Below are positions 16,585-24,963 of a stretch of DNA of 57,149 nucleotides, piece by piece. The notes under the pieces were generated by a model. The model was not told the DNA's origin and ran no database searches. It worked only from the letters and a program-made list of their open reading frames with translations. The DNA lies in NCBI RefSeq assembly GCF_013294005.1, contig NZ_JABSNK010000018.1, forward strand, positions 1-57,149. Direction: 5' to 3'. The DNA comes from Flavobacterium gelidicaeli (GTDB lineage Bacteria > Bacteroidota > Bacteroidia > Flavobacteriales > Flavobacteriaceae). Numbering within the stretch: position 1 is the stretch's first letter; every line of letters starts with the position of its first letter. A program made the translations under genes and the position numbers.

Positions 16585-17160
16585 TTATTTGATTATTTGT
16601 CCACTATAGTATTTTTCAAGGAAGAAGCTTAAATCTGCTTTGTAACCAATACCAGAAGCTTCAAATTTCCAGTTTCCATTTCGTTTATACAATCTTCCAA
16701 ACTCAACACCCGTTTCAATAGAAAAGTCTTCATCTAGTTCATATTTTGCTATTTCTTCACCACTGGCATCATCAACAATTCTAATATACGAATTTCTAAC
16801 CTGACCAAAATTTTGCTTTCTTCTTTCAAAATCTTCAATCGTTACCACAAAAAGTACCTCTTGAACATTACTGTCAATTTTATTTAAGTCAACTCTTATT
16901 GCTTCATCATCATCACCATCACTATTTCCACCTGTAGGGTCATCTCCTGTGTGCTCTAAAGCACCATCAGGTGAGTTAAGGTTATTGTAAAATATAAAGT
17001 AATCTTCCCCTAACAATTTTCTTTCGGAATTAATCATAATTGCTGATGCGTCGAGGTCAAAATCATTGCCTGTTCCTTCATTAGGGTCCCAACCTAATCC
17101 TACAGTTATTTTGGATAAACCAATATCAATTTTTTGTCCTTTTTGTAAATTTATTGCCAT
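16585..17160 (-). CDS. terD: TerD family protein, first gene of the ter operon
   Basis: A 191-residue TerD-type protein starting MAINLQKGQK at the ATG at 17160. An in-frame TTG at 17166 would add two residues but breaks the MAIN start shared by all six paralogues. Calcium-binding motifs are NDFDLDAS (about 32-39) and the extended GDDPTGGNSDGDDDE (about 72-86), followed by YELDEDFSIET. It is the first gene of the minus-strand operon, preceded by 379 bases without genes. Like other TerD proteins it probably responds to calcium or membrane stress. Confidence 0.92.
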   Translation of the reverse strand: MAINLQKGQKIDIGLSKITVGLGWDPNEGTGNDFDLDASAIMINSERKLLGEDYFIFYNNLNSPDGALEHTGDDPTGGNSDGDDDEAIRVDLNKIDSNVQEVLFVVTIEDFERRKQNFGQVRNSYIRIVDDASGEEIAKYELDEDFSIETGVEFGRLYKRNGNWKFEASGIGYKADLSFFLEKYYSGQIIK

Positions 17161-17539
17161 AATCAATTTAAGTTAAGTTTCACACATTTAGCAATGAAAC
17201 AGGTGTGTTTTTAATAATATTAATTTTTTCACAGCATAAAACTATCAATTTTAATTTTACTGCTTGTATATTTCATCAAATTTATTTTTAATTTAATAAT
17301 TTTTTTAAGAATATACCGTCTGTTATTTTTATAACTGATTTTGTAAAAATGCTTGGATTAGCTGATTTTAAAGAGATGCTCTTCAAATTTGTCCTTTTGC
17401 TGATTGTAAATAAATAGCTATTATTTTAAAATAGCAATACCCACTTTTAGTGATATTATAAAAAGGAGAATTTCTAATGGAAAACTTTATCCAATTCAAA
17501 AGTAAATCTTTAAATATCGACTCACTTTAATGAAGTTTT
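17161..17539. other. Intergenic region upstream of the ter operon
   Basis: A 379-base AT-rich stretch between the ter operon and the end of the LacI-type regulator gene; both are on the minus strand. It must hold the ter promoter, for which 17277-17284 is the best candidate. I see no open frame, tRNA or strong dyad here. Confidence 0.5.
17277..17284 (-). promoter_or_regulatory. Candidate -7 element for the ter operon
   Basis: On the minus strand TAAATTTG fits the Bacteroidetes -7 consensus TAnnTTTG. It would start transcription near 17270, giving a leader of about 110 bases before the first TerD start. No TTG is found at the usual distance upstream, so this is a weak call. Confidence 0.3.
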
Positions 17540-18571
17540 TTAAATCCTCTGTCTATTAGAAGAGTTTCGAATTAAAAGTTGGGCTTCGAGGATGATTTTG
17601 TTTAAGGAAACAACTTTTTTAGGGTACTTGATTCGGTCTAGAAAAGCTAGGGCAGCTTGTTTTCCTATTTCGGCACTAAATTGGTTTATTGTAGAGATTT
17701 CGGGTTTGATAATAGTCCCAAAAGGTTCATTACCAAAACCTACTAACGCTATTTCATCGGGAACACGTATGCCTTCTTCTAATAAAACTTGCAAAGCACC
17801 TAAGGCAGCGTTGTCACTTGCAGCATAAACACCGTCAGGTCTGTTTTTTGAATCTAATAAGGATTTCATGATGCGCCTGCCGTCTTCAATTTGCAAGTTA
17901 CTTTCGATAATTAAATCATTTTGTATAGGCAAGCCAAATTTTTCTAATGCATCCTTAAAACCTCGAATTCTGTTTTTAAAAATTCGGGTGTGGCTGAATC
18001 CGGTGATGTGAGCAATGCGTTGGCATTTTTGTGCTACTAAATGCTCAACGATCAAATGGCTGCAGTTGTAATCATCAATACCAATATAATCTACCTCTAA
18101 ATCATTTTCTCCACGGTCAAATAAAATTAAAGGAACACCTTTGTCTTTAATTTTTTTATAGAAATCAAAATCAACGGTTTCATTAGCAATGGAAGCAATG
18201 ATACCGTCTACTTGAATATTGAGTAAGTTATCAATGCTTTCACATTCTTTTTTGTAGGTATCGTTACTTTGCGCCATAATCACACTGTAACCATTTTCAT
18301 TTAAAACAGCTTCAATATTCTCAATAACCGATGCGTAGAAATTAGTATTGATGCGAGGCACAATTAATCCTACTAAATTACTTTTTCCTTTGCGTAAAGC
18401 ACTTGATAAAAAATTAGGTTGGTATTGCAGTTTAATTGCTGCTTCTTGTACAGCCGCTTTGGTTTTATCACTAATTCTAGGGTGATTGTTTAAAGCCTTA
18501 GAAACAGCCGAAGGGGTTAGTCCTAAAGTAGCTGCAATATCTTTTAGGGTTGTTTTTTTCTTTATTTCCAA
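17540..18571 (-). CDS. LacI family transcriptional regulator of KDG metabolism
   Basis: A LacI/GalR repressor of 343 residues. The N-terminal helix-turn-helix is TTLKDIAATLGLTPSAVSKA with hinge NHPRISDKT, followed by a periplasmic-binding-protein-like sensor domain (NLVGLIVPRINTNFY, RPDGVYAASDNAALG). The open frame reaches an ATG at 18631, but the palindromic operator at 18581-18608 and its -7 box (18602-18609) lie inside that extension. Transcription would start near 18595. The TTG at 18571, giving MEIKKKTTLKD, is therefore the likely start. It is divergent from kdgK-eda and likely represses them and itself; the inducer is presumably a sugar-acid intermediate. Confidence 0.85.
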   Translation of the reverse strand: MEIKKKTTLKDIAATLGLTPSAVSKALNNHPRISDKTKAAVQEAAIKLQYQPNFLSSALRKGKSNLVGLIVPRINTNFYASVIENIEAVLNENGYSVIMAQSNDTYKKECESIDNLLNIQVDGIIASIANETVDFDFYKKIKDKGVPLILFDRGENDLEVDYIGIDDYNCSHLIVEHLVAQKCQRIAHITGFSHTRIFKNRIRGFKDALEKFGLPIQNDLIIESNLQIEDGRRIMKSLLDSKNRPDGVYAASDNAALGALQVLLEEGIRVPDEIALVGFGNEPFGTIIKPEISTINQFSAEIGKQAALAFLDRIKYPKKVVSLNKIILEAQLLIRNSSNRQRI

Positions 18572-18580
18572 TTTTTTTCT

Positions 18581-18608
18581 ACATTTGTTCCATCGATTGA
18601 ACAAATGT
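18581..18608. promoter_or_regulatory. LacI-type operator overlapping the regulator's promoter
   Basis: A near-perfect 28-bp dyad: ACATTTGTTC, then an ATCGAT centre, then GAACAAATGT. Its core is the same as the second dyad at 18708-18725 (GTTCnATCGATnGAAC). On the minus strand TACATTTG (18602-18609) fits the -7 consensus, so repressor binding here would block the regulator's own transcription. Confidence 0.7.
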
Positions 18609-18707
18609 ACTTTCTTTTTCCAAAATAACATAATTTAGGAACAAAGAATATAAAGTACCAGATAAAGTAGGATAAAGGATAGTAATATTCTTTTATTTTT
18701 ATCGAAA

Positions 18708-18725
18708 AGTTCAATCGATTGAACT
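18708..18725. promoter_or_regulatory. LacI-type operator upstream of kdgK
   Basis: A perfect 18-bp palindrome, AGTTCAATCGATTGAACT, 32 bases before the kdgK start. It has the even symmetry and central CG typical of LacI-family operators and matches the core of the dyad at 18581-18608. The divergent regulator is the obvious ligand. Confidence 0.75.
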
Positions 18726-18756
18726 AATCAAAAAACAACTAAAAAAATAGTAAGAA

Positions 18757-19779
18757 ATGGAAAAAATAGTCACTTTTGGCGAAATTCTATTGCGTCTTTC
18801 TACCGAAAGACATTTGCGATTCTCCCAGTCTGAATCCTATAAAGCTACCTATGGCGGTGGTGAATTTAATGTTGCAGTTTCCTTAGCAAATTACGGAATG
18901 AATGTGGAGTATGTTACCCGTTTACCAGACAACGAATTAGGGATTTGCGCTGTAAAAGAAATGCGAAAACTAAATGTTGCCAATCAAAACGTATTGCTAG
19001 ATGGAGAACGCATTGGAATCTATTTTTTAGAAACAGGAGCAGGAACTCGTGCGAGTAATATTGTTTACGATAGAGCCCACAGTGCGATGGCAACTTTACA
19101 AAAAGGAATGTTCAACTGGAGAGAAATTCTAAAAGATGCTACTTGGTTTCATTGGAGTGGTATAACTCCTGCGTTATCCGCATCTGCTGCTGAGGCTTGT
19201 TTAGAAGCTATTGAAATTGCCCACGAAATGGGAATTACAATTTCGACCGACTTGAATTACCGTTCTAAACTATGGAAATATGGAAAAGCTCCTAAAGAGA
19301 TCATGCCAAAAATGTTGCAGTACAGCAATATTATCTTAGGTGATATTGATACAGCAAATTTTATGTTAGGAACACCAGATGTAAACCCTAATTATGACGA
19401 TTTAGAAGCCTTACCTACTTTGTATGATAAATTATTTAAAGTATGCCCCAATTTAAAATATGCAGCTACAACTTTGCGTTATTCCATAAGTGCTTCGCAT
19501 CAACGTATTGGCGGAATTTTATATGATGGTGAAACCGTTTATAAAGCAGCGGTGCAAGATGTAACTCCTGTAGTGGATCGTGTAGGTAGTGGGGATGCTT
19601 TTATGGGTGGTTTAATTTATGGATTAAACGAAAAACCATTTGATAAACAACGCGCTCTTAACTTTTCAGTAGCGGCTTGTTGCCTGAAACATACTATTTC
19701 AGGAGATTATAATTTAGTAACTAAAGCAGAGATCGAAAAATTAATTGAAGGTGATTTTTCAGGAAAAGTATCACGATAA
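18757..19779 (+). CDS. kdgK: 2-dehydro-3-deoxygluconokinase (PfkB family)
   Basis: A 340-residue PfkB-family sugar kinase. YGGGEFNVA (32-40) forms part of the sugar site, and DRVGSGDAFMGG (274-285) is the anion-hole signature with catalytic D280. It would phosphorylate 2-keto-3-deoxygluconate to KDPG with ATP. The adjacent eda gene, 11 bases downstream, encodes the aldolase for the product, and a LacI-type regulator lies divergently upstream with an operator at 18708-18725. Together they make the lower Entner-Doudoroff branch used in uronate (alginate, pectin) breakdown. Substrate assignment follows from the neighbour. Confidence 0.9.
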   Translation: MEKIVTFGEILLRLSTERHLRFSQSESYKATYGGGEFNVAVSLANYGMNVEYVTRLPDNELGICAVKEMRKLNVANQNVLLDGERIGIYFLETGAGTRASNIVYDRAHSAMATLQKGMFNWREILKDATWFHWSGITPALSASAAEACLEAIEIAHEMGITISTDLNYRSKLWKYGKAPKEIMPKMLQYSNIILGDIDTANFMLGTPDVNPNYDDLEALPTLYDKLFKVCPNLKYAATTLRYSISASHQRIGGILYDGETVYKAAVQDVTPVVDRVGSGDAFMGGLIYGLNEKPFDKQRALNFSVAACCLKHTISGDYNLVTKAEIEKLIEGDFSGKVSR

Positions 19780-19790
19780 AAAATAGCAAT

Positions 19791-20459
19791 ATGGCACAAT
19801 TTACACGAATAGAAGTAGCGCAAGCAATGAATGATACGGGAATGATTCCGTTATTTTTTAGTAATGATATAGAATTGAGTAAAGAGATCTTAAAAGCTTG
19901 TTACGATGGAGGGGCTAGGCTAATGGAGTTTACTTCAAGAGGAGATTTTGCACATGAAATTTTTGGTGAACTTACTAAATATGCTATCAAAGAATTGCCT
20001 GGAATGATCATGGGAGTAGGGTCTGTTACGGATGCAGCGGCAGCTTCTTTATACATGCAATTAGGAGCTAATTTTATAGTTACTCCAGTATTAAGAGAAG
20101 ATATTGCTATTGTTTGTAACCGTAGAAAAGTATTGTGGTCACCAGGATGTGGAACTCTTACAGAAATTACCAGAGCAGAAGAACTAGGTTGTGAAGTTGT
20201 AAAACTTTTTCCTGGAGATTTATATGGTCCAGAATTCATAAAAGCAATAAAAGGACCGCAACCATGGACTACAATTATGCCTACAGGAGGTGTGAACTTA
20301 AGCGAAGAAAATTTGAAAGGATGGTTTGACGTAGGTGTGCACTGTGTAGGAATGGGATCGCAATTGATTAGTAAAGATATTATTGCAAACAAAGATTACG
20401 CAGGATTAACGCAACGCGTGAAAGAGGTATATGCAATTATTGCAAAACTGAGAGCTTAA
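19791..20459 (+). CDS. eda: KDPG/KHG aldolase
   Basis: A 222-residue class I aldolase of the KDPG/KHG family. The Schiff-base lysine is K138 in EVVKLFPGD, with E46 in MEFTSRGD as the catalytic acid/base. FIVTPV and the phosphate-binding MPTGGVN are also present. It cleaves KDPG to pyruvate and glyceraldehyde-3-phosphate in the cytoplasm. The length is normal for the family. It forms a two-gene operon with kdgK and ends at a strong terminator. Confidence 0.93.
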   Translation: MAQFTRIEVAQAMNDTGMIPLFFSNDIELSKEILKACYDGGARLMEFTSRGDFAHEIFGELTKYAIKELPGMIMGVGSVTDAAAASLYMQLGANFIVTPVLREDIAIVCNRRKVLWSPGCGTLTEITRAEELGCEVVKLFPGDLYGPEFIKAIKGPQPWTTIMPTGGVNLSEENLKGWFDVGVHCVGMGSQLISKDIIANKDYAGLTQRVKEVYAIIAKLRA

Positions 20460-20507
20460 TTTTGTGTTTTAGAAAATAGAATAGAGATTTTCTCAAATTA
20501 CTTTGTA

Positions 20508-20542
20508 AAAAAGGCAATTCAATTAATTTGAATCGCCTTTTT
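20508..20542 (+). terminator. Terminator after kdgK-eda
   Basis: A 15-bp stem, AAAAAGGCAATTCAA (20508-20522) with TTGAATCGCCTTTTT (20528-20542), has one G-T wobble and a 5-base loop. T runs on both sides allow it to work in either direction, for eda and for the convergent gene at 20584. Confidence 0.85.
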
Positions 20543-20583
20543 TATTTGGAGTAATTGTATGGAGGTTACTTACTTTATGATAG

Positions 20584-21159
20584 TTATAAAACCTCAAAAC
20601 TATCCTGATACGTAATCACAGAATCACTTTTTATAAACTCAAAGCACTGCTTTTTATAATTTATATCTGTTAATATTTTTTCTTTTTTAAATTCGGTTGT
20701 ATTGAATTTAAAATCTTTTATATTTAAATAGTGTTCCTCAATTTCTAATTGTTGGGAAACAATTAAGCCTATCGTTTTTTGGATTACATAGATTCCTTTC
20801 TCAAAATCATTAGCAATAAAAGTATGATTTTTTTCTAAGTTGAATAACGGGAACAATACAATTTCATTGAATAATTCATGAGCTTGTATTTTGAGTACTT
20901 TTTTTCGGTTGAACCAAATTTCGATATGACTTTTTGTTGTGTTCAACATTCCACTAACCAGCGTATTTTCAAGATCATGTATAGATTTAACTTTGGTATT
21001 TTTTAATCCGTGGTAGAAAAAAGGGTCTATGAGTAACTCCGGAAGGCTACGGTTTTTTTTAATTGCAATGGTATTCCATTTTTGGTAGGTTGTAGCATCC
21101 AATTTTAATTGACGAATTTCGATTCCTTCGCCAAATGTATTTATTTTTATTTTGGGCAT
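20584..21159 (-). CDS. Unrecognised 191-residue protein
   Basis: I do not recognise a family. The protein is 191 residues with no signal peptide or membrane segment. It starts MPKIKINTFGEGIEIRQLKL, with a KNRSLPELLIDPFFYHGL segment near 35-52 and a beta-rich middle (IEIWFNRKKVLKIQAHEL). Composition is normal for the window, and the frame has a plausible ATG start and is not the shadow of another gene. It stands alone, converging on eda across a shared terminator. Function unknown. Confidence 0.65.
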   Translation of the reverse strand: MPKIKINTFGEGIEIRQLKLDATTYQKWNTIAIKKNRSLPELLIDPFFYHGLKNTKVKSIHDLENTLVSGMLNTTKSHIEIWFNRKKVLKIQAHELFNEIVLFPLFNLEKNHTFIANDFEKGIYVIQKTIGLIVSQQLEIEEHYLNIKDFKFNTTEFKKEKILTDINYKKQCFEFIKSDSVITYQDSFEVL

Positions 21160-21445
21160 CGTTTTGAATTATTCTGGGTAAGTGTAGGTGGTATTTTAGT
21201 AAAGTACGAGAATTAGTTAATAGCCCAGTAAACATCAACTTAGTCAAGTTCACCATAAATATTATTCGTTAAGCTAGATATTTTAAGAATTAGTATAGTG
21301 TTCTTTATTTTTTATGAATTCGGTTTGTACTTTTATTTTTAGTAATCTACAAGGATTAAATTAATGCGTATTTGTTTCATATTATAGTAATTAGCGCTAC
21401 AAAGATAAAGGACTATTATACCAAATTGTATTGGTTTAGATATAT

Positions 21446-21880
21446 TTATTCGTTTCCTCTTTTACGATCTCTGTAAGCTTTCCAAGCACCAGATGACCAC
21501 AGTGCCCAAATGATAAGTACAGGTTGAAAAAACAATCTTGCTAAACGAGCTCCATCTGAATTTAAAGCGCCAAAAGCATCTTTTCCATCCATATATTGAG
21601 CTATATTCCCAGGGAAAACAAGAACAAAAAATACAGCTAAAAACCACCCAATAGTTACGCTTTGTTGTTTCCAGAAAAGGAGAATAAGACCCAATCCTAT
21701 TTCTATAACCCCAGATAATAGTACAACTAAATCTTTACTTAATGGAACCCAATCAGGTACTTGAGCCTGAAAATCTATTCGATTAAAAGTTAAGTGACTA
21801 TAACCCGCAAAAATCATAAATAAAGCCAGTAAGACACGAAATATATTTTGTACTAATGTTGTTTTTACCGTTGCTTTCAC
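21446..21880 (-). CDS. DoxX-like membrane protein
   Basis: A 144-residue membrane protein with four hydrophobic segments (near 11-27, 50-68, 75-95 and 112-130). It has the pattern of DoxX-like proteins: FRVLLALFMIFAGYSHL at the first helix, LSGVIEIGLGLILL at the second and FPGNIAQYMDGKDAFG in the loop. These small quinone-related inner-membrane proteins have poorly defined roles. It lies 23 bases after the alpha/beta hydrolase gene on the same strand, so the two may be co-transcribed. Confidence 0.85.
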   Translation of the reverse strand: MKATVKTTLVQNIFRVLLALFMIFAGYSHLTFNRIDFQAQVPDWVPLSKDLVVLLSGVIEIGLGLILLFWKQQSVTIGWFLAVFFVLVFPGNIAQYMDGKDAFGALNSDGARLARLFFQPVLIIWALWSSGAWKAYRDRKRGNE

Positions 21881-21903
21881 TATTTAGTTTTTAAATTAAT
21901 TAT

Positions 21904-22884
21904 TTACTTGAATTTAGTATCAATCCATTCAAATATTTTTTCATAGGCCTTGTCTCTAACTACTTTTTTTGAGAGTACTAAATCATGCAACCCGTTTTCT
22001 ATTTCGCGTGTTGTAACGTCTCCATTAATAGTATCAGCATAGGATTTAATTTGCTCCACGCTTAAAACAGCATCTCCATTATGTAATTTATTAGACCAAT
22101 GCTTTTCATAAATTGATTTATCACTAAACAACACCAGTATGGGGACATCAATAGTATTGTGTTTCCTAATATTTTGTTGTGCTTTGTAAATTGCTCTTAT
22201 AAAACCTAAGTTTATTTTAGGGATAAGCAGTGGTTTCCAAACTAAAGAATAATCCCATTCGCCATGATAGTTTTTATGGAGGCTTTGACCATATAGGGCT
22301 GAAAAACCTGCTGGGATTAGAGTATTTGGAAAATAATGACCTAAAAAAGATAATAATGGAATGCCTATTTTACGTTCAACAAAATTTAAATTATAGTCAT
22401 AAAATGGACTGTTACCTATCAAACCATTAAATAAACCGCTGTTTAAATGATTTACAGCATAATTAGTTAGTATCAATCCTCCTGTCGAGTGGCCTTTTAA
22501 TAGCACATGATCGTTATGTTCAGACTTAATAATTTGTAAGGCTAGATTTATTTCTTCATCATATTCTATAAGAGAACGAACATTATTCAGTTTTTGATGG
22601 GGTAAATAGGAGCGACCGTATTTTCTTAAATCAAGAGCATAAAAATTATAGCCATGCTGATTAAGTTTTAGAGCCATTTCTTCCTGAAAGAAATAATCAT
22701 TAAAACCATGAATGTACAATACCGCTTTATGTGATTCATTATTAGCTTTTCGGCGTATTAACGTAGCGATTACTTTACCTTCATAATCATCGGCCATTGT
22801 TAATGTTGATTTTTCAAAACTATTACCAAGAATATCAGAAGTATAATTATTATAACTCCCGTTTGTATTTTTTTGATCTTGCAT
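21904..22884 (-). CDS. Alpha/beta hydrolase (serine hydrolase, Hydrolase_4 type)
   Basis: A 326-residue alpha/beta hydrolase. The oxyanion-hole region is YIHGFNDY (57-64), the nucleophile elbow is GHSTGG with S133, and the catalytic His is in GLHDLVLS near the C-terminus. FYALDLRKYGRS is the typical strand before the nucleophile. No signal peptide is seen. The closest general class is the monoacylglycerol-lipase/lysophospholipase-like group. Substrate unknown. The DoxX-like gene follows after 23 bases. Confidence 0.85.
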   Translation of the reverse strand: MQDQKNTNGSYNNYTSDILGNSFEKSTLTMADDYEGKVIATLIRRKANNESHKAVLYIHGFNDYFFQEEMALKLNQHGYNFYALDLRKYGRSYLPHQKLNNVRSLIEYDEEINLALQIIKSEHNDHVLLKGHSTGGLILTNYAVNHLNSGLFNGLIGNSPFYDYNLNFVERKIGIPLLSFLGHYFPNTLIPAGFSALYGQSLHKNYHGEWDYSLVWKPLLIPKINLGFIRAIYKAQQNIRKHNTIDVPILVLFSDKSIYEKHWSNKLHNGDAVLSVEQIKSYADTINGDVTTREIENGLHDLVLSKKVVRDKAYEKIFEWIDTKFK

Positions 22885-22920
22885 TATTTGTTGTTATATT
22901 ATTTTGAAAATTGGTTAAAA

Positions 22921-23388
22921 TTAATCTTTCTCAACCATTTGTAAAAAATCACCATCCCCATTAAATACTAAATCATAAAAAAGTGTGCCTCTTATTATCC
23001 CAACTTCATAAATAACTTTAGTTTTATTATTAATTGTTTTAGAAACTGATCTTATGGGATTTTTAGGGTAATTAGCACTCATATATTTTTGAATACTAAT
23101 TGGTAATTGGCTTGTAGTAATACTTGTTTCTAGCGCTTGAAAAATTCCTTCTTTATCATAAATAACAGCATTTTGAATACTATTAATTTTAAATGTTCCA
23201 ATAAAAACTAATTGTTCATCATCATTACCTTGATAATTTGAACGCCATTCAGCAGTTGAATTAGGAAATTGGTTTTGAAAAGCAAAGGAAACTTCGACAG
23301 GGATAGTCTCAAGAGTTGCGTTTTTAATATCTTGAGCAAATACATTCATTCCTAGAATAAATGCAATTGATAAAATCAAATTTCTCAT
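22921..23388 (-). CDS. Secreted PepSY-like protein
   Basis: A 155-residue protein with a signal peptide (MRNLILSIAFILGMNVFAQ, cleavage near 18). The remainder resembles periplasmic PepSY-like proteins (DUF2874): VSFAFQNQFPNSTAEW, then repeated beta strands, PISIQKYMSANYPKNPI and a final YDLVFNGDGDFLQ. Such proteins in Bacteroidetes are exported and of unknown role. It lies 36 bases upstream of the alpha/beta hydrolase gene in the same direction. Confidence 0.75.
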   Translation of the reverse strand: MRNLILSIAFILGMNVFAQDIKNATLETIPVEVSFAFQNQFPNSTAEWRSNYQGNDDEQLVFIGTFKINSIQNAVIYDKEGIFQALETSITTSQLPISIQKYMSANYPKNPIRSVSKTINNKTKVIYEVGIIRGTLFYDLVFNGDGDFLQMVEKD

Positions 23389-23592
23389 TTTTTTAGAATT
23401 TAGATATTTGATTAAAAGTACAAAAAAATAGCTTTTAAATCTTAAACAGAATTGGATATTTTGTAATACAATATTTTAATTATCGAAAAGTATACTTAGA
23501 TAAATTAAGAGGCAATTATTAGAGATAATTTTTAAATGATACTAATTCATTTTTTGGCTTTAGCCAAAGTGATTTTTATTGTATTTAAGTTA

Positions 23593-23937
23593 CTAATTAA
23601 TTGATTTTTGCCAAGGAAATTTTCCTTCTAATTCAACTTGAAGCGAAAGACTTAAAAACGTTCTAATAATTACAATTAAACCCAATATTGAAACAGATAA
23701 TAATGTAGGTTCAGTTACTACAGTAGCCATAATATCGGCAGCGATCAAGAGTTCAAGTCCTATAAGAATTGATTTTCCTACAGCTTGGCGAAGTTCAATA
23801 TAGCTCATTCCGTTTTTACTTTTTAGCAAAAAAATAAATTTTGCAAGTGCTATAATTGAGCCTACAAAAATCGTTAGGACACCTATAACTTCCATTATTT
23901 TAGCAACATAATCAATGTACTCGTTTATATTTTCCAT
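23593..23937 (-). CDS. DUF1622 membrane protein
   Basis: A 114-residue inner-membrane protein with three hydrophobic segments. The DUF1622 pattern is clear: MEVIGVLTIFVGSIIAL, LRQAVGKSILIGLELLIAADIM, then IVIIRTFLSLSLQVELEGKFPW. Function unknown. It begins 3 bases after the DUF389 gene, so the two are likely one transcription unit. Confidence 0.88.
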   Translation of the reverse strand: MENINEYIDYVAKIMEVIGVLTIFVGSIIALAKFIFLLKSKNGMSYIELRQAVGKSILIGLELLIAADIMATVVTEPTLLSVSILGLIVIIRTFLSLSLQVELEGKFPWQKSIN

Positions 23938-23940
23938 TTT

Positions 23941-24921
23941 TTAATCATTTGAATTTTGTAATAAAACTTGTAAAGGAGTTGTTTTCTGAATTTCCTTCGT
24001 GAGATTTTTTACTGTAATTTTATCGCTAGGTAAATCATTAATCGTGATAATCACTTCTGTTCCAGTTATTGTAACTTCTTTGATAATTAATACATTTTTT
24101 TTATCATTTAATATCGTGGACGCTTTTTCAAAAATAGCAGTTTGATTTTGAGACTGAGAAGAAGCTAAATTGTAATTAATCGATAACGGAATTAAAATTA
24201 ATAAACTAATTAAAAACACGACAACTGTTCCTGAATAAAACCATTTTGTATTGGCGGTATGCTTTGCTCCTAAGAAGAAAAAAACCGTAATAGCTGCTAA
24301 TGCAATGCCTATAAAGTTAGTAAAAAATAGGAGTAAGGCACCTTTAGCAAGGATAAAATGTTGCGCTTCAAGCATCATTCCGCACGCACATAATGGAGGT
24401 ACAAGAGCAACTGCTATCGCTACACCTGCAAGTACGCTAGAATATTCACTTCTAAAATAACCATAAGCACCAGCGGCACCGGCAAAAATGGCGATTCCTA
24501 AATCTCTTACATCGGGTGCAGTTCTAGCCAGAATTTGATCATTAGGATTGGCCTCATTTAAGATAAATCCAAACAAAAAACCAACGAGAATTACGGTTGC
24601 CGCTCCTAGAAGTATCAATCCTAACATTTTAACACTTTCATTGCGCCAACCTAACGCTACAGTACCGCCTAAAGCAACAATAGGTTGCCCTAGAGGAGCA
24701 ACAATCATAGCGCCAATTACTGTGGCAGAGGCGTTCTCTGAAAGACCTAAAGTGGCAATTCCTGATGCAAGGATAAGCATGAACCAAAAAGACATTTTCC
24801 AATGTTCTTTGTAATTAAAAAACAAATCCGACATTGCGGATTCTCTTGACTCCTCTGGAATTTCCTTCTTAAAGAAGTTTTTTTCAATATAAATATCGTT
24901 ATCTGTTGGTTGTAATTTCAT
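23941..24921 (-). CDS. DUF389 membrane protein
   Basis: A 326-residue polytopic membrane protein of the DUF389 family. ASATVIGAMIVAPLGQPIVA (64-83) is the conserved core and AVALVPPLCACGMML a second hallmark. About seven hydrophobic segments are followed by a soluble C-terminal domain of about 80 residues. No transport function is established. It pairs with the DUF1622 gene 3 bases downstream. Confidence 0.88.
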   Translation of the reverse strand: MKLQPTDNDIYIEKNFFKKEIPEESRESAMSDLFFNYKEHWKMSFWFMLILASGIATLGLSENASATVIGAMIVAPLGQPIVALGGTVALGWRNESVKMLGLILLGAATVILVGFLFGFILNEANPNDQILARTAPDVRDLGIAIFAGAAGAYGYFRSEYSSVLAGVAIAVALVPPLCACGMMLEAQHFILAKGALLLFFTNFIGIALAAITVFFFLGAKHTANTKWFYSGTVVVFLISLLILIPLSINYNLASSQSQNQTAIFEKASTILNDKKNVLIIKEVTITGTEVIITINDLPSDKITVKNLTKEIQKTTPLQVLLQNSND

Positions 24922-24963
24922 TTTATAATTGGATGTTTATAATAATATCACTTATACTAAATT

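Noticed and set aside
3037..17160. Ter operon as part of a prophage or integrative element
   Set aside because: No integrase, phage structural gene or attachment duplication is visible; only IS remnants lie on one side.
18572..18631. Longer N-terminus for the LacI-type regulator from the ATG at 18631
   Set aside because: The added 20 residues cover the palindromic operator and -7 box and lie outside the conserved start of the family.
19901..20392. 163-codon minus-strand frame opposite eda
   Set aside because: Eda is unambiguous; the antisense frame is a codon-bias shadow with no motif.
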